A DNA stretch of 64,000 nt from Ferdinandcohnia humi_A (GCA_047608075.1 JBLKRX010000008.1:62001-126000), one strand, 5' to 3'; shown: positions 24,987-33,561, counted from the stretch's first letter. The notes: generated from the sequence alone by a model not told the origin. Numbers and translations: made by a program.

Positions 24987-25571
24987 ATGAGCGAACAACA
25001 GCTTGAACCATTCTTGGATTTTTTTCTATATGAACAAGGGGTTTCTGTTGAAGTGAATGGTAATATTCAAAAGGGGCTAATAAGTAATTCAAATGAATCC
25101 ATACGATATTATAATGACAAATATTTAATAGGAAAGTTTGAATTGCACACAGGAGATTTTGTAAAGATAGTTGATCAAAATGATACATATTTAGTTGTTA
25201 GTGAGATTGATAATCGAATTAATCACAATAAAGCTCGTTTGAGAAAATGTAACCAGATACTAATTAAAGAGAAACCAGGAGAATATGTCATTATTGGATA
25301 TAATGACTTTGGGGAACCTATATTTTCGACAGGTGAGTCTACATATCTAAGTTTTTTATCAATTGTAGAAAACACTGTCTTAGATATTGAAACAAATTAT
25401 CCGATTGTAATTTCAGAAAATGAAATTATCGCTATCTTACAAGAAAATGAAGAAACGTTACTTGAATTTAAAATAGGAGAAATTTTTTCTGTACTTAATA
25501 AGAACTATCAGGTTTTTGGAGTAGATCGATTTAAGCCAGGATTATTATACATAAAAGGTAGATTGAATTAA
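24987..25571 (+). CDS. Hypothetical 194-aa protein at the end of the head module
   Basis: AAAGGAAG before ATG 24987 sets the start; the in-frame ATG at 24921 lies inside the previous gene. The product is mostly beta: FFLYEQGVSVEVNGNIQKGL, then FELHTGDFVKIVDQNDTYLVVSEIDN, then a second half ending in VFGVDRFKPGLLYIKGRLN. It occupies the slot where a phage has minor head-tail or tail-terminator genes, but I do not recognise it. It may be the docking surface for a tail supplied by another phage. Confidence 0.55.
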   Translation: MSEQQLEPFLDFFLYEQGVSVEVNGNIQKGLISNSNESIRYYNDKYLIGKFELHTGDFVKIVDQNDTYLVVSEIDNRINHNKARLRKCNQILIKEKPGEYVIIGYNDFGEPIFSTGESTYLSFLSIVENTVLDIETNYPIVISENEIIAILQENEETLLEFKIGEIFSVLNKNYQVFGVDRFKPGLLYIKGRLN

Positions 25572-25589
25572 TAATCAAAAATATACTTA

Positions 25590-25620
25590 GGCTTGCCTTC
25601 GGGTGAGCCATTTTATTATT
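25590..25620 (+). terminator. Terminator after the last head-module gene
   Basis: GGCTTGCC (25590-25597) pairs with GGTGAGCC (25602-25609) around a stable TTCG tetraloop, followed by ATTTTATTATTT. It ends 22 bases before the small gene at 25642. Confidence 0.75.
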
Positions 25621-25641
25621 TATGAGAGAGGAGCATAAGGA

Positions 25642-25785
25642 ATGCATTTACATACAGCGGATTATTTATTGAGTGTACATATTTTAAAAGAGATGCTTGA
25701 AGAGAATCTAATTACAGAGGAAGAATATCGAGAAATAGACCGATTAAATCAGCAGTCCTTTAATAAAAAAGAGTTGGCAAATTAA
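25642..25785 (+). CDS. 47-aa SHOCT-like small protein preceding the recombinase
   Basis: GAGAGGAG and a proper gap precede ATG 25642. The peptide reads MHLHTADYLLSVHILKEMLE, then NLITEEEYREIDRLNQQSF, the pattern of short SHOCT-type helical hairpins (long helix, then LITEEEYxxI). Similar small proteins often stand directly before large serine recombinase genes on Firmicutes elements; whether they act in integration control is unknown. Confidence 0.65.
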   Translation: MHLHTADYLLSVHILKEMLEENLITEEEYREIDRLNQQSFNKKELAN

Positions 25786-25866
25786 AGAAGAAATAAGTTG
25801 ATGTATACATAAAACAAATCTATCATGTGTGTGTGAAAAGAATATATGTTCGAAAGGAGAAGGGAA

Positions 25867-27483
25867 ATGGCGAAAAAAGTTGTTCAAATTTTAGAGAAAA
25901 AACCATTAGAAGAATTGGAAGGAGTACAAAGTAAGCAAAAGTTAAGAGTATGTGCTTATTGCCGAGTCAGCACAGATTCAGAGGAACAGAAAGAAAGTTA
26001 TGCCAATCAGTTAGATCATTATACAAATTTAATTCAAAATAATCCTAATTGGGAGTTTGTCGATATCTATGCAGATGAAGGGATCTCTGGAACGTCTGAT
26101 AAAAAGAGAATACAATTTAAACAGATGATAGAAGATGCAAAAGCAGGAAAAATAGATATGATTCTAACAAAATCCATTTCTCGATTCTCTCGAAACACGG
26201 TTGTCTTATTAGAAAATGCAAGGGAACTGAAGAACCTTGGGATTGCAATCGTATTTGAAAAAGAAAATATCAATACACTGGAAGCTTCAGGGGAAGTGTT
26301 ACTGACAATCCTTAGTTCCATTGCACAAGATGAAAGTCGCAACATATCCGAAAACTCACGCTGGGGAATTGTCAAAGGCTTTCGTGATGGAAAGGTTTAT
26401 TGCAACACGACAAGATTTTTAGGCTATGACAAAGATAAAAATGGAGAACTCGTGATAAACGAAAAGGAAGCAGAAATTGTAAAACGAATCTATCGAGAAT
26501 ATTTAGAAGGAAAAAGTACTCAAGCAATTGCAAAAGGATTAATGGCAGATGGCATTAAAACAGCCGCAGATAATGATAAATGGTGGGACTCTACGGTTAC
26601 AGGAATCTTAACAAACGAAAAGTATTACGGAGCATTGTTACAGCAAAAAACAATCACAGTGGATTACCTTACGAAAAAACGAGTGAAAAATGATGGGCAA
26701 GCCACTCAATATTTTATAGAAGAAAATCATGAACCGATTATCCCAAAAGAAGTGTTTGAACAAGTGCAAAAAGAAAAGAAACGGAGAGCCGAATTGAAAG
26801 GGTATAAAGAAGAAAATGCACATCGCTATTCAAGTAAATATCCGTTCAGTGGAAAATTAGTTTGTATGTGTTGTGGAAATACATTAAAACGCAGAATTTG
26901 GAATAGTAACAATATCTCTAGAAAAGTTGTATGGCAATGCAAAACATATATAGCTGCAGGAAAACAAGGATGTGATGCCAAAGCAGTGGACGATACAGTT
27001 TTGATGGAAGCCTTTGTCCGAGCATTTAATCGAATGAAAGAGGATAAGGATCAATTTGTCCAAACGATGAATCGGAATATTGAGAAGGTATTATTGAAAA
27101 ATGCAGATAAAACTAAAATTCAAAAGATTGATAAGAAAATTGAAGAGCTGAAACAGGAGTATAAAGGGCTTGTCCAACTAAATCTAAAAGGCGAAATGGA
27201 TGCAGAAATATACCAAGAGGAACAAGTAAGAATTGGTGACCAGTTAGAACAACTTCGTGAGCAAAAACATGAAATCGAAATCAGTCAGGAATCGAAGGAG
27301 CAATATAAAAAACGAGTACAAGAAATCATGAATGTATTCAAACAAAAAGAAGGGTTACTTGAACAATTTGATGATGGCATATTCAATGCGTTGGTAGAGA
27401 AAGTAGAAATTCTCTCACCAACGCATTTTGTTTTTGTATTGAAGAATGGGATGAGGGTGGAGGAGGAAGAAACTAACCTATAG
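25867..27483 (+). CDS. Large serine recombinase (integrase)
   Basis: The product of about 538 aa starts at ATG 25867 after AAAGGAGAAGG. The N-terminal resolvase domain contains AYCRVSTDSEEQ with the nucleophile S35, DEGISGTSDKKR, and SISRFSRNT. The recombinase domain follows with KSTQAIAKGLMADGI. A zinc-ribbon comes next (CMCCGNTLKRR and the later Cys residues in VVWQCKT and GCDAKAV), then a long coiled coil (KIDKKIEELKQEYKG). This architecture integrates phages and transposons at short att sites without host factors. Position at the element edge fits that task. No recombination directionality factor was recognised. Confidence 0.92.
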   Translation: MAKKVVQILEKKPLEELEGVQSKQKLRVCAYCRVSTDSEEQKESYANQLDHYTNLIQNNPNWEFVDIYADEGISGTSDKKRIQFKQMIEDAKAGKIDMILTKSISRFSRNTVVLLENARELKNLGIAIVFEKENINTLEASGEVLLTILSSIAQDESRNISENSRWGIVKGFRDGKVYCNTTRFLGYDKDKNGELVINEKEAEIVKRIYREYLEGKSTQAIAKGLMADGIKTAADNDKWWDSTVTGILTNEKYYGALLQQKTITVDYLTKKRVKNDGQATQYFIEENHEPIIPKEVFEQVQKEKKRRAELKGYKEENAHRYSSKYPFSGKLVCMCCGNTLKRRIWNSNNISRKVVWQCKTYIAAGKQGCDAKAVDDTVLMEAFVRAFNRMKEDKDQFVQTMNRNIEKVLLKNADKTKIQKIDKKIEELKQEYKGLVQLNLKGEMDAEIYQEEQVRIGDQLEQLREQKHEIEISQESKEQYKKRVQEIMNVFKQKEGLLEQFDDGIFNALVEKVEILSPTHFVFVLKNGMRVEEEETNL

Positions 27484-27516
27484 ATAACTCCAAAAACAAA
27501 AGTTATGTTGGTAATT

Positions 27517-27552
27517 GACAAAACATTAGGTTGAATAATGTTTTGTCATTTT
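27517..27552 (+). terminator. Terminator after the serine recombinase; near the likely right end
   Basis: GACAAAACATTA (27517-27528) and TAATGTTTTGTC (27536-27547) are perfectly complementary over 12 bp with a 7-base loop, followed by ATTTTC. The perfect dyad could alternatively be a recombinase-related site. Confidence 0.65.
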
Positions 27553-27705
27553 CATCTGGTTAGTTGATTTATAGCTGTACAATAAAAATTCGAAACTTTT
27601 AAATAAATTATGTATCATTAATAATAATTCTAGTTTTCAGTTGATCAAGTTAGCTTCAATGTTGAATGGGTAATCAATTATAAAACTTTGTTGAGAGGTT
27701 TAAAA

Positions 27706-29040
27706 ATGGAAAATAATAAGTCTATTTTTGAAATTATTGAAGAAACATATCAAATGATTGTAAATGAAATTTATAAAAATCCAGATAAAATGGGAATTGA
27801 ATTATTATACATAAGCGATACGTATAATGGATTTAATGAAAATTTATATAACAAGTATGGCATTACTAAAGATGAAATTATTAAACATATTACATTTGAA
27901 ATTTACTCAGAATTTCTACAAGAGGATTATAGAATAAATTTTGAGAAATTATCTCTTTCTGATTTTTTGAAGAAAACTGTGAATGATTTAAGTGATAGTG
28001 ACTTTAGAAATATAACAAAGAACAAAGTAAAACCGTATATAAAAAAATATAGTTATTTGTATTTTGATAACGATATGTGTGGACAAGATAAAATAAAAAT
28101 AATGGTGCCATTATGGGAAAGGTTAACTCATTACAGGAGCATGTTCCCTAGAGAGGGAATAGAAAGTATGTTTAATTTGGAACAAAATAATGGAAAATAT
28201 TCGATTTCAGAATTTCAATCCTACCTTTATAGTTATATTATTTGCAACTACACACAAAAAAATAAAATAGTGGCAAAGTTGTTTGGTATGAATTTTAGTA
28301 AAGTTGATTGCTTTGAATATATAGAGTTTATAAGTAGTTTAATAGAAAGTTGTAGGGATGAAGATCATAAAAATATTTTGTATTATTTTATAGAAAAAGA
28401 GTTCAGTCCAATACTTATTGCAAATGCTATAAACAGGTTAAATAAATTTAATGAGGGAATTGAGGATGAGGTAGTATTTCGAACCATTAATAATTTATGG
28501 TATGCTAGCCTAACTCCTTTTACAACATCAAGTAATAAATATTACGATAAAATGAAAGAAGAGATGAATTCAATGGGAGAGCTACAAAAAAAGTATAACC
28601 GATACCCTACCACACTTGTGATAGGACTTTTAAGGTTACACAAGGAGTTCCTGCCAGTAATATTAAATGTAGTTTATCAAAGACTCAAAGACATCTTTAA
28701 AGAACGTATGAACTATGTCTTTAAGGAAAATGAAAAAGAAATTCTTAAGATATATTCAGAACTTGAAATCAAAGTTAAAGAATCTATAGAAACTTTAAGG
28801 AGTAAGGAGTCCGAGCCATTATTTCAAATATTAATGTTTAGCAAGGAAAAAGTGTATAAAGAAATAGAAAACTTAGTATCTTTAATAGAAATACATGATG
28901 ATAAAATCGTTGAGTATTGTGATACTAAAGATGAAAACGTTCTTTTAGAAACAATTTATTTAAAAGAAGATATTAAATCAATTGTAGCAAATAATATTTA
29001 TTTAAAGATTCTTAATGGAAATAATTTTGATAACTTTTAG
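27706..29040 (+). CDS. Hypothetical 444-aa AT-rich protein (probable cargo)
   Basis: ATG 27706 follows GAGAGG; an upstream TTG at 27688 is less likely. The protein is mostly helical and charged, rich in Lys, Asn, Ile and Glu, with no signal peptide or membrane segment and no catalytic motif I recognise. The codon use is much more AT-biased than in the chromosomal genes to the right, which suggests recent transfer. It may form a unit with the HEPN-motif gene that follows 84 bases later. Confidence 0.6.
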   Translation: MENNKSIFEIIEETYQMIVNEIYKNPDKMGIELLYISDTYNGFNENLYNKYGITKDEIIKHITFEIYSEFLQEDYRINFEKLSLSDFLKKTVNDLSDSDFRNITKNKVKPYIKKYSYLYFDNDMCGQDKIKIMVPLWERLTHYRSMFPREGIESMFNLEQNNGKYSISEFQSYLYSYIICNYTQKNKIVAKLFGMNFSKVDCFEYIEFISSLIESCRDEDHKNILYYFIEKEFSPILIANAINRLNKFNEGIEDEVVFRTINNLWYASLTPFTTSSNKYYDKMKEEMNSMGELQKKYNRYPTTLVIGLLRLHKEFLPVILNVVYQRLKDIFKERMNYVFKENEKEILKIYSELEIKVKESIETLRSKESEPLFQILMFSKEKVYKEIENLVSLIEIHDDKIVEYCDTKDENVLLETIYLKEDIKSIVANNIYLKILNGNNFDNF

Positions 29041-29124
29041 TTGGAAAAATGGAGTTTTTTTGAGTAGTAGTCCTCGTTTAAATTCCAATGCTATAATCAT
29101 GAAAAATCCTTAGGAGATGATAAC

Positions 29125-29757
29125 ATGATTTGGCGTGGGAATAAGCGGATAATAGAATTAAAAGAGACTATTTTAGAATTCGAGGGATTTGAACAACGGT
29201 TCTTCGATCATTGCAATGTTCTGGAACAAGAAGTAGAAGAATTTATTTTAAAATATGGTTTTAAGTCTAAAATAAAGAAGAAGGATTATAACCAATTCAT
29301 TTTTGATTATGAACAGATAATTTATAAAAGTAATGGCTTTAGTTTACATGTTCTTGAATTATTGAAGAGTAGTAAGCATTTTATTGACGGATTTAAAAAT
29401 CAATATGATGAACATGTTGCGCTAAATGTTGATGAGTTTAAATACAGTAGAAGAAATTTTAAAAAGAGAAACAAGAATAGAATAAGGAAAATTTTTAAAA
29501 GTTATTCACAGTATCAGGCTAATAGAAATTTGATAGCCCATAATTGTATAGCAGAACTTAACCTGTATGTTATTTTAAATCAAGAAGAAATAGCTTCGGT
29601 ATTACGTGAGTGTAAAAACATGCTTTCTGAAATATATGGTTCTATTAATGAACTTGAAAAATTAAAGTATAAACAAGAGCGTAAAAACAACACATTAATC
29701 AATATTAAGGATTTATTTAATGAAGAGGAGTTAAGAGGAAATAAATTTATTTATTAA
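29125..29757 (+). CDS. HEPN-motif protein (candidate RNase), 210 aa
   Basis: AGGAGATG stands before ATG 29125. The product is all-helical and contains QANRNLIAHNCIAELNLY, with R134-N-L-I-A-H139 matching the Rx4H motif of HEPN RNases, preceded by a basic stretch KKRNKNRIRKIFKS. HEPN proteins act as RNA-cutting toxins or abortive-infection effectors in many defence systems. No nucleotidyltransferase partner is adjacent; the 444-aa upstream gene may be the partner. The motif alone is short, so the call is provisional. Confidence 0.5.
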   Translation: MIWRGNKRIIELKETILEFEGFEQRFFDHCNVLEQEVEEFILKYGFKSKIKKKDYNQFIFDYEQIIYKSNGFSLHVLELLKSSKHFIDGFKNQYDEHVALNVDEFKYSRRNFKKRNKNRIRKIFKSYSQYQANRNLIAHNCIAELNLYVILNQEEIASVLRECKNMLSEIYGSINELEKLKYKQERKNNTLINIKDLFNEEELRGNKFIY

Positions 29758-29861
29758 AAATATATCCTTTTCAACGTCTCAACACATGTTGAGGCTATTG
29801 CGAAGTTGGTTATAAGATAGTGGGGTTAAGAGAAAAGTATACAAGAAGCAAGTAAATAGAA

Positions 29862-29888
29862 AACCCTAACCATTCTTAGGTTAGGGTT
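29862..29888. terminator. Perfect 10-bp inverted repeat, terminator-like
   Basis: AACCCTAACC (29862-29871) and GGTTAGGGTT (29879-29888) enclose a 7-base loop; short T-rich bases follow. It may end the transcript of the HEPN gene. Confidence 0.45.
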
Positions 29889-29924
29889 AGATCTTAAATT
29901 GTAGTATCTAAGTAATTTGATTGA

Positions 29925-30053
29925 TTAGTAATAGGTTTAATTGGTATCATTTCAGAAACACCGATTGATATGTTTCCACCTACAAATAGTGCAAAAAATA
30001 CCGTGAATAGATGGCTCGAAAGACATCGTTCTGTCCTCTCAAACCATGTGTAA
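29925..30053 (+). pseudogene. Short C-terminal gene relic
   Basis: The gap between 29757 and 30281 has no intact gene. This part reads in one open frame LVIGLIGIISETPIDMFPPT then NSAKNTVNRWLERHRSVLSN and a stop, which looks like the end of a real protein rather than chance. It has no start codon with a ribosome binding site. I cannot name the parent gene. It may be what is left of a gene disrupted when accessory DNA was inserted. The remaining bases to 30280 show nothing but the dusA-type gene's leader. Confidence 0.3.
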
Positions 30054-30280
30054 TGCCCGCGCAATTGATTTTAAAAAAGTATAACCGAATGATAAACTCC
30101 TCAGGTGAAAAATAATATCTCATTCAGACCCGATTTCTTTAATAAACAAATTTCCGATTTCTGGGTCTTTTCCTGTTCAAACGTTAAACAGTGTAACATT
30201 TTGCGTTTTTTATTAGCATCATTGCTTTTGAATTTTAGGACAAGTGCTTACCTTCTATACCATAAAGAGAGGATCTGAGT

Positions 30281-31273
30281 TTGAATATGACCGATAATTT
30301 TTGGCGTGATTTACCAAGACCGTTTTTTATACTTGCACCAATGGAAGATGTAACAGATGTTGTTTTTCGCCATGTAGTAAGTGCAGCTGCCAGACCAGAT
30401 GTGTTTTTTACAGAGTTTACAAATACGGAAAGTTTTTGTCAGCCAGATGGTCATGAAAGTGTGCGTGGGCGTTTAACTTTTACAGAAGATGAACAACCAA
30501 TTGTAGCACATATATGGGGCGATAAGCCTGAATACTTTCGCCAAATGAGTATTGCTATGGCGGAACAAGGATTTAGTGGTGTGGATATCAATATGGGCTG
30601 TCCTGTAGATAATGTGGTAGAGGATGGGAAGGGATGCGGTCTCATCCGTCGTCCGAAGGTTGCAGCTGAAATAATACAAGCAGCAAAAGCAGGGGGATTG
30701 CCTGTAAGTGTGAAGACAAGGCTTGGTTACACTGAAGTAGATGAATGGCGCGACTGGCTAACACACATCTTGAAGCAAGACATTGTTAATTTATCCATTC
30801 ATCTGCGTACAAGAGAGGAAATGAGCAAAGTCGATGCTCATTGGGAGTTGATTCCTGAAATCAAAAAACTTCGTGACGAGGTGGCACCAGATACACTTTT
30901 AACAATTAATGGGGATATTCCTGACCATCAAACTGGCATGAAGCTTGTTCATCAATTTGGTGTTGATGGGATTATGATTGGGCGCGGTATTTTTAAAAAC
31001 CCGTTTGCCTTTGAAAAAGAACCAAAAGATCATGGCAGTAAGGAATTGCTTGATCTTCTAAGATTGCATCTCGATCTTTTTGACAAGTATTCACATTTAC
31101 AAACACGTTCTTTGGGACAACTTCGTCGCTTTTTTAAGATTTATGTCAAGGGATTTCGAGGGGCGAGTGAGTTAAGAAATCAATTGATGAGTTCAAAGTC
31201 AACAGATGAAGTGCGTGGATTGCTTGATAACTTTGAGCAAAAAAATGATACGGGGGACAGTAGAAATATGTAA
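30281..31273 (+). CDS. tRNA-dihydrouridine synthase
   Basis: The 330-aa flavoprotein begins at TTG 30281 after AGAGAGG. Dus hallmarks are LAPMEDVTDVVFR, VDINMGCPVDNVV (with the catalytic-region CP), KTRLGYTEV, and INGDIPDHQTG plus DGIMIGRGIFKNPFAF for FMN binding. It reduces uridine in tRNA to dihydrouridine using FMN and NADPH. It is a single gene, the first clear housekeeping gene right of the accessory region. In sequence style it belongs to the extra Dus group found beside the DusB-like enzyme in Bacillaceae; the exact tRNA position cannot be told. Confidence 0.9.
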   Translation: MNMTDNFWRDLPRPFFILAPMEDVTDVVFRHVVSAAARPDVFFTEFTNTESFCQPDGHESVRGRLTFTEDEQPIVAHIWGDKPEYFRQMSIAMAEQGFSGVDINMGCPVDNVVEDGKGCGLIRRPKVAAEIIQAAKAGGLPVSVKTRLGYTEVDEWRDWLTHILKQDIVNLSIHLRTREEMSKVDAHWELIPEIKKLRDEVAPDTLLTINGDIPDHQTGMKLVHQFGVDGIMIGRGIFKNPFAFEKEPKDHGSKELLDLLRLHLDLFDKYSHLQTRSLGQLRRFFKIYVKGFRGASELRNQLMSSKSTDEVRGLLDNFEQKNDTGDSRNM

Positions 31274-31435
31274 CTCCTACAAGTTAGGGTTTTATGTTAA
31301 GCAGATAATAGGGCTGGGCACGAATATGGCATTGAACTAGACTCAGTCCAGCCAATTTTTGCTTTATACGTTTGTTGTTTCAGGAGTATCATTTTAATTA
31401 TGGTAAGCATTACGTAGAGGAAAAGAGGGATTTAC

Positions 31436-32005
31436 ATGAATATTCTATGGGATTTTGACGGTACGTTGTTTAACACTTATCCAGCTCTTGTCAAAGGCTT
31501 TATCCATTTAAGCGGCAAGGATTTGGATCCAAACGAAGTACTGAAGTGGCTCAAGGTCAACTCGAAAGTGGCCTTTGGGCATTATGGAATTGCTGAAAGC
31601 AAGCGCGAGGAATACATAAAATTATATAATCAGTATTCCTTTGACAGTCAGCCATTTGAGCATTTAGAAACGGTTTTACAAGTGGCTGATGACAATTTTA
31701 TCGTTACGCATCGCGATAAGGAATCAACCCTATTTCTTCTGGATAAATTTAAGTTATTGCATTACTTTAAGGTGGTTGTTTCGGTCGAGGAAGAAGGCTT
31801 TGCCCGAAAGCCACATGCAGCGTCTTATCAACATGTGATAAAGGATTATCCAATTGATTTAGTGATCGGCGACCGCGAGCTTGACTTAATTCCAGCTAGA
31901 GAATTAGGAATCAAAACAGTTGCCTTTGATAATGCGGATATTGAAGCTGATTTTCACATCAATAACTATGCAGACTTCAGAACGGAAGTCCTTCCTTATT
32001 TATAA
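31436..32005 (+). CDS. HAD-superfamily hydrolase (phosphoglycolate-phosphatase-like)
   Basis: The 189-aa protein has the HAD motifs: WDFDGTLFNTYP with the nucleophile Asp, VTHRD as motif II, RKPHAASYQHV as motif III, and IGDRELDLIPARELGIKTV as motif IV. A helical cap lies between motifs I and II. It probably dephosphorylates a small metabolite. Substrate cannot be told. AGAGGGATTT precedes the ATG. It stands alone, after a gap with a possible weak terminator for the previous gene (GGCTGG at about 31312 and CCAGCC at about 31350). Confidence 0.85.
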   Translation: MNILWDFDGTLFNTYPALVKGFIHLSGKDLDPNEVLKWLKVNSKVAFGHYGIAESKREEYIKLYNQYSFDSQPFEHLETVLQVADDNFIVTHRDKESTLFLLDKFKLLHYFKVVVSVEEEGFARKPHAASYQHVIKDYPIDLVIGDRELDLIPARELGIKTVAFDNADIEADFHINNYADFRTEVLPYL

Positions 32006-32351
32006 AAAGCCATGCATTTTGATTTGTCAATACAACACATGTGAGGTGCACTCACAATTTTTACAGAGGGGAATAGAGTGTGCCCTGGTCCCTCTATGAT
32101 GAAAAAACAGTTACGCACAACGGAGCAGGATGGTAAAATCAATTGATTATTGCAACAGTCTATCTGCTAGAAATAGGGTAAAAACATTAAGGTGGAAAAC
32201 TTGAAAGGTAAGTACTCAACATCGAGAATATACTGCAATCACTACTCAAGCCATGTAGAAGTGTCGAAAAGATTGAATTAAGATAGATTGAATTAGGCAC
32301 CTGTTGTTTTAAGTGACAGGTACTAATATTTGAAAAAAGGGAGGTCAAATT
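32006..32351. other. Gene-free stretch with a short tandem repeat and a small dyad
   Basis: No gene was found in these 346 bases. Near the right end AGATTGAATTA is repeated (about 32270-32296), followed by CACCTGT and ACAGGTAC as a small dyad just before the ribosome binding site of the next gene. No convincing promoter boxes were seen. Confidence 0.5.
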
Positions 32352-32852
32352 ATGGATAATAACGATATTTTAATCAGATTGAGATATGCATTGGAAATAA
32401 AAAATAAAGAAATGGTAGAGATATTTAAACTTGGTGGCGTGGGGGTATCAGTACCGGAGGTTGTAAAAATTCTCACAAAGACATACGATGATGATGAATA
32501 TGAGAATGAAGAACAAATAAAGTGTACTCATAGTATGTTAGACTCATTTTTAAATGGCTTTATTATTTACAAAAGAGGGAAACAAGAGCCGAAACCTGGA
32601 CAGCCTAATTTACCGGAACCTTCCTTAAAGACTAGTGGAAACATGAATAATCTCCTTTTAAAGAAGGTCAAAATCGCACTGGCTTTAACGACTGAGGATA
32701 TGCTAGATATTTTTGATAATGTAGGATTAAGGGTAACTAAAGGAGAACTAGGGGCTTTATTACGAAAAGAAGGACATAAGAACTATAAAGAATGTGGAGA
32801 TAATTTCGCCAGAAACTTTTTAAAAGGACTAGCTATCAAATATAGGGGATAA
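32352..32852 (+). CDS. DUF1456 protein, YehS-like
   Basis: The 166-aa product has two similar halves, each starting with a long helix and containing the DUF1456 pattern: LIRLRYALEIKNKEMVEIFKLG and later LLKKVKIALALTTEDMLDIFDN, each ending with a short LNGF or LKGL segment. The function of this family is unknown. GGGAGG supports the start. The next gene starts one base after its stop, so the two are co-translated. Confidence 0.88.
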   Translation: MDNNDILIRLRYALEIKNKEMVEIFKLGGVGVSVPEVVKILTKTYDDDEYENEEQIKCTHSMLDSFLNGFIIYKRGKQEPKPGQPNLPEPSLKTSGNMNNLLLKKVKIALALTTEDMLDIFDNVGLRVTKGELGALLRKEGHKNYKECGDNFARNFLKGLAIKYRG

Positions 32853-32853
32853 C

Positions 32854-33561
32854 ATGATACATACTTATTCAGGTGAGACAATACGTTTTGAAGTAAAATA
32901 TAAAAACAGAACCTCTATAGGAATTTCGATAGATAGCTATGGGAGTATTGAAGTCCAGGCTCCGAAAAATACACCAGATGCAAGAGTACATCAAGTACTT
33001 GAGGAAAATTGGAATCAGATTCAGCAAAAAGTAAAAGAAATGAAGGATAAGATGCATGGCCCACAAGAAAAGGTCTATGAGAATGATGAGGACTTTCTTT
33101 ATTTGGGTAATACCTATCCCATTGAAATTATCCCAGATCGTAATATAACGCAAAACCATGTCTTGTTTGAGAGAGAAAAGCTATATATTTATGTGAAGCA
33201 GCTCGAGGACGAAAAAATAAAACAATCATTGAAACGATTTTACTACCAGCAAACGAAGGCTTTAGTCGAAAAGAGTATTTCTACCTATCAAGGCCACTTT
33301 AAAACAAAACCTCGTTCGATACGTATTTCTGATAGTAAGAGTACATGGGGAACCTGTGATTCAAAACTCCAATTAACATTTAATTGGAGGCTTGCAATGG
33401 CGCCCCGTGACGTCATTGACTACGTAGTCGTTCACGAAATGTGTCACATGGTCCACCTTAATCACGACCGCTCTTTCTGGCGTCTTGTTGGAAAAATAAT
33501 GCCAGATTATAAAGAAAAAGAAAACTGGTTAGCTTTATCAAATTGGCGAATGACTGTTTAG
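32854..33561 (+). CDS. YgjP/SprT-like zinc metalloprotease
   Basis: The 235-aa protein ends in the family signature: SIRISDSKSTWGTCDSK, LTFNWRLAMAPRDVIDYVVV, and HEMCHMVHLNHDRSFW, where H-E-x-x-H and the later His bind zinc. These DUF45/M48-like proteins are intracellular and of uncertain substrate. It overlaps no gene but follows the DUF1456 gene by a single base, suggesting an operon. Confidence 0.88.
   Translation: MIHTYSGETIRFEVKYKNRTSIGISIDSYGSIEVQAPKNTPDARVHQVLEENWNQIQQKVKEMKDKMHGPQEKVYENDEDFLYLGNTYPIEIIPDRNITQNHVLFEREKLYIYVKQLEDEKIKQSLKRFYYQQTKALVEKSISTYQGHFKTKPRSIRISDSKSTWGTCDSKLQLTFNWRLAMAPRDVIDYVVVHEMCHMVHLNHDRSFWRLVGKIMPDYKEKENWLALSNWRMTV

Larger units (their letters stand above)
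3830..27552 (+). mobile_element. Tail-less phage-like integrative element (candidate capsid-forming satellite) with its own RNA polymerase-like gene
   Basis: The stretch holds, in one direction, a PC4-like protein, a two-barrel RNA polymerase homologue, a cysteine-cluster helicase, a ParB-methylase, small terminase, tyrosine recombinase, toxin-like pair, large terminase, portal, scaffold, capsid, connector genes and a large serine recombinase. There is no recognisable tail tube, tape measure, baseplate, holin or endolysin gene. The serine recombinase at one edge is typical of an attachment-side integrase gene. Ends are estimates: the left follows hsdR, the right follows the recombinase terminator. 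No att repeat could be proved, and the genes at 27706-29757 or the hsd locus could also belong to the element. Confidence 0.65.

Noticed and set aside
27517..27547. Perfect dyad after the serine recombinase as the attachment site
   Set aside because: It has the form of an intrinsic terminator right after a gene, and no matching sequence was found at the left edge.
3830..27552. A skin-like element interrupting a sporulation gene, suggested by the large serine recombinase
   Set aside because: Neither flank shows a split sporulation gene; the flanks are hsdR on the left and unknown genes and dus on the right.
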